Assembly (NCBI RefSeq): GCF_022811665.1
Contig: NZ_CP094529.1
Coordinates: 3,067,264 to 3,131,263 of the forward strand
Direction: 5' to 3'
Length of the DNA: 64,000 nt
Source: Chryseobacterium oryzae
GTDB lineage: Bacteria; Bacteroidota; Bacteroidia; Flavobacteriales; Weeksellaceae
In this document: positions 63,202 to 64,000 of the stretch, piece by piece
How the letters are laid out: each line of letters begins with the position of its first letter
Numbering within the stretch: position 1 is the first letter of the stretch
The notes under the pieces: model-generated
The model's input: only the letters and a program-made list of their open reading frames with translations
Told to the model about the DNA's origin: nothing
The model's database searches: none
Translations under genes and position numbers: made by a program

Positions 63202-64000
63202 CTACATAAATTTATTTTCTACCAACAACCAAAGTCTCTGCGCATATTCATCCACCTTATCCCATTTTTTATCGTAATAAAGATCGCTGAGATATTCTTT
63301 GGCTTCTTCAATATTCTTACATCTGTTAAGCTCAGAAATAGCATTATTTAAGTCGGTTTGGCTTCCTCCAAAAAGCGTTTTGGTAAAAGCAAGACGATCG
63401 TTGAGATCTAGTCTGAATTCTTGTCTCGGTTTTTCAGCTTCCATGAAATCTGTAGGAATATTTGTTTTAATTAAACTTCCTGTATCTTCTTTCACGGTAG
63501 GAATTTCTACTTTTTCGTGCACAACATCTCTTTCGAGCGGATCATCATCAAAAAGTGTCTGTATAGATTTCAGACCTCTTATATTGGCAAGTTTTATCTT
63601 ATGTTCTTTTTTATCTGCTTCAGTATTTTCGAAATTTTGGTCTGAAGGTGGAGTTTCGTGCAGAGTTTCTGAAACTGGTCTTTCAATATCCACTATTCTT
63701 CCTTTTTCAGAAGATGGATATTCTTCATTATCAACATCTTTCTTAATTTCATCTAAAATAGTTTCTACATTAGAATTTTCCGAAATAATTTCTTCCTGAT
63801 TAAGTTTTGCAGCATCGGAACTGTAATGTTCCTGACTTTCCTCCACTAAAATATCTTCCTCTTTATAATTATCATCCGAAAAATCTATTTCTAATGAATT
63901 TTCTTCTTCTGCATCAAGTTCAGTAAAATTCTCATGAACAATTTCTTCTTCTTGCTTATTTTCTATAACTGTTTCTTCTGTAAAATCATTATCGGGTTCA
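63202..64000 (-). CDS. Acidic low-complexity protein, 5' end outside the window
   Basis: The frame is open with no stop from 63202 to the right edge, so at least 265 residues are encoded. The visible start at 63846 is a GTG inside the gene, and its real start lies beyond 64000. The N-terminal part is rich in Glu and Asp (EENSLEIDFSDDN, ILVEESQEHY). The C-terminal 90 residues are more ordered, ending LYYDKKWDKVDEYAQRLWLL. It stops 2 nt before rsmI. I recognise no named family, and the function is unknown. Confidence 0.75.
   Translation of the reverse strand, partial: EPDNDFTEETVIENKQEEEIVHENFTELDAEEENSLEIDFSDDNYKEEDILVEESQEHYSSDAAKLNQEEIISENSNVETILDEIKKDVDNEEYPSSEKGRIVDIERPVSETLHETPPSDQNFENTEADKKEHKIKLANIRGLKSIQTLFDDDPLERDVVHEKVEIPTVKEDTGSLIKTNIPTDFMEAEKPRQEFRLDLNDRLAFTKTLFGGSQTDLNNAISELNRCKNIEEAKEYLSDLYYDKKWDKVDEYAQRLWLLVENKFM

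Noticed and set aside
63299..63799. Open frame of 166 codons rich in serine on the + strand
   Set aside because: It is the reverse complement of the Glu/Asp-rich gene; GAA and GAT codons give Ser/Phe-rich shadows.
1..64000. tRNA, rRNA, CRISPR arrays, insertion sequences or prophage genes
   Set aside because: I saw no cloverleaf, rRNA-like stretch, spaced direct repeats, transposase, integrase or phage structural gene by reading; small RNAs without strong sequence marks could have been missed.

Overview
The window reads as a stretch of chromosome from a low-GC member of the Bacteroidota, most like Chryseobacterium or a close relative in the Weeksellaceae/Flavobacteriia. The signs are two GLPGLI-family proteins, two TonB-dependent receptors with carboxypeptidase-regulatory-like N-termini, a LytS/LytTR pair with 2TM domains, Bacteroidota-type promoters (TTG, about 19 nt, TAnnTTTG) and starts without Shine-Dalgarno sequences. 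Several genes start with TTG. No rRNA, tRNA, CRISPR array, prophage or insertion sequence was seen. The species call is inference from gene families, not from a search.

Layout. 0-5.9 kb: acyltransferase, GLPGLI protein, ribosomal proteins L21/L27, a TPR protein and GlmM. 6.1-12.4 kb: an iron operon (FeoA, FeoB and a 50-residue Cys-rich membrane protein missed by length cut-offs) with a palindromic operator candidate, then a second GLPGLI protein and a large outer-membrane receptor. 12.7-19.3 kb: ThiL, a thioesterase, a flavoprotein, small membrane proteins, a YARHG lipoprotein and two TonB-C-like secreted proteins, one internally duplicated. 19.3-27.8 kb: MutS diverging from SufE and two glycosyltransferases, a 2TM/LytTR signalling operon, MnmA and a beta-barrel protein. 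27.9-39.8 kb: ClpC, a glycosyltransferase, bestrophin, a SpoU methyltransferase, NAD kinase, FbaA, AccD and an SpmA/SpmB-like fusion. 39.9-50.0 kb: a DUF885 lipoprotein, a LytS-type kinase carrying its own 2TM domain, a TonB receptor with a small TPR partner, a tail-specific protease and SurE.

50-57.6 kb looks richer in GC by eye. It holds a glycosyltransferase, GMP reductase, and an AT-rich toxin-antitoxin-like pair (341-residue DNA-binding protein plus Doc toxin) behind a near-perfect 26-bp palindrome. It also holds a LutABC-type operon ending in a nucleosidase. 57.8-61.5 kb is a tight operon of four exported proteins of unknown function. The right edge carries FabG, RsmI and the 3' part of an acidic low-complexity gene that runs off the window.

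The two loci most worth attention are the palindrome/large-regulator/Doc module at 52.69-54.25 kb and the four-gene exported operon at 57.82-61.50 kb, which I suspect encodes CsgG/FlgO/FlgT-like envelope proteins. Also notable are the kinase/regulator pair split over 17 kb but tied together by a shared 2TM domain, and several families of imperfect palindromic intergenic repeats.
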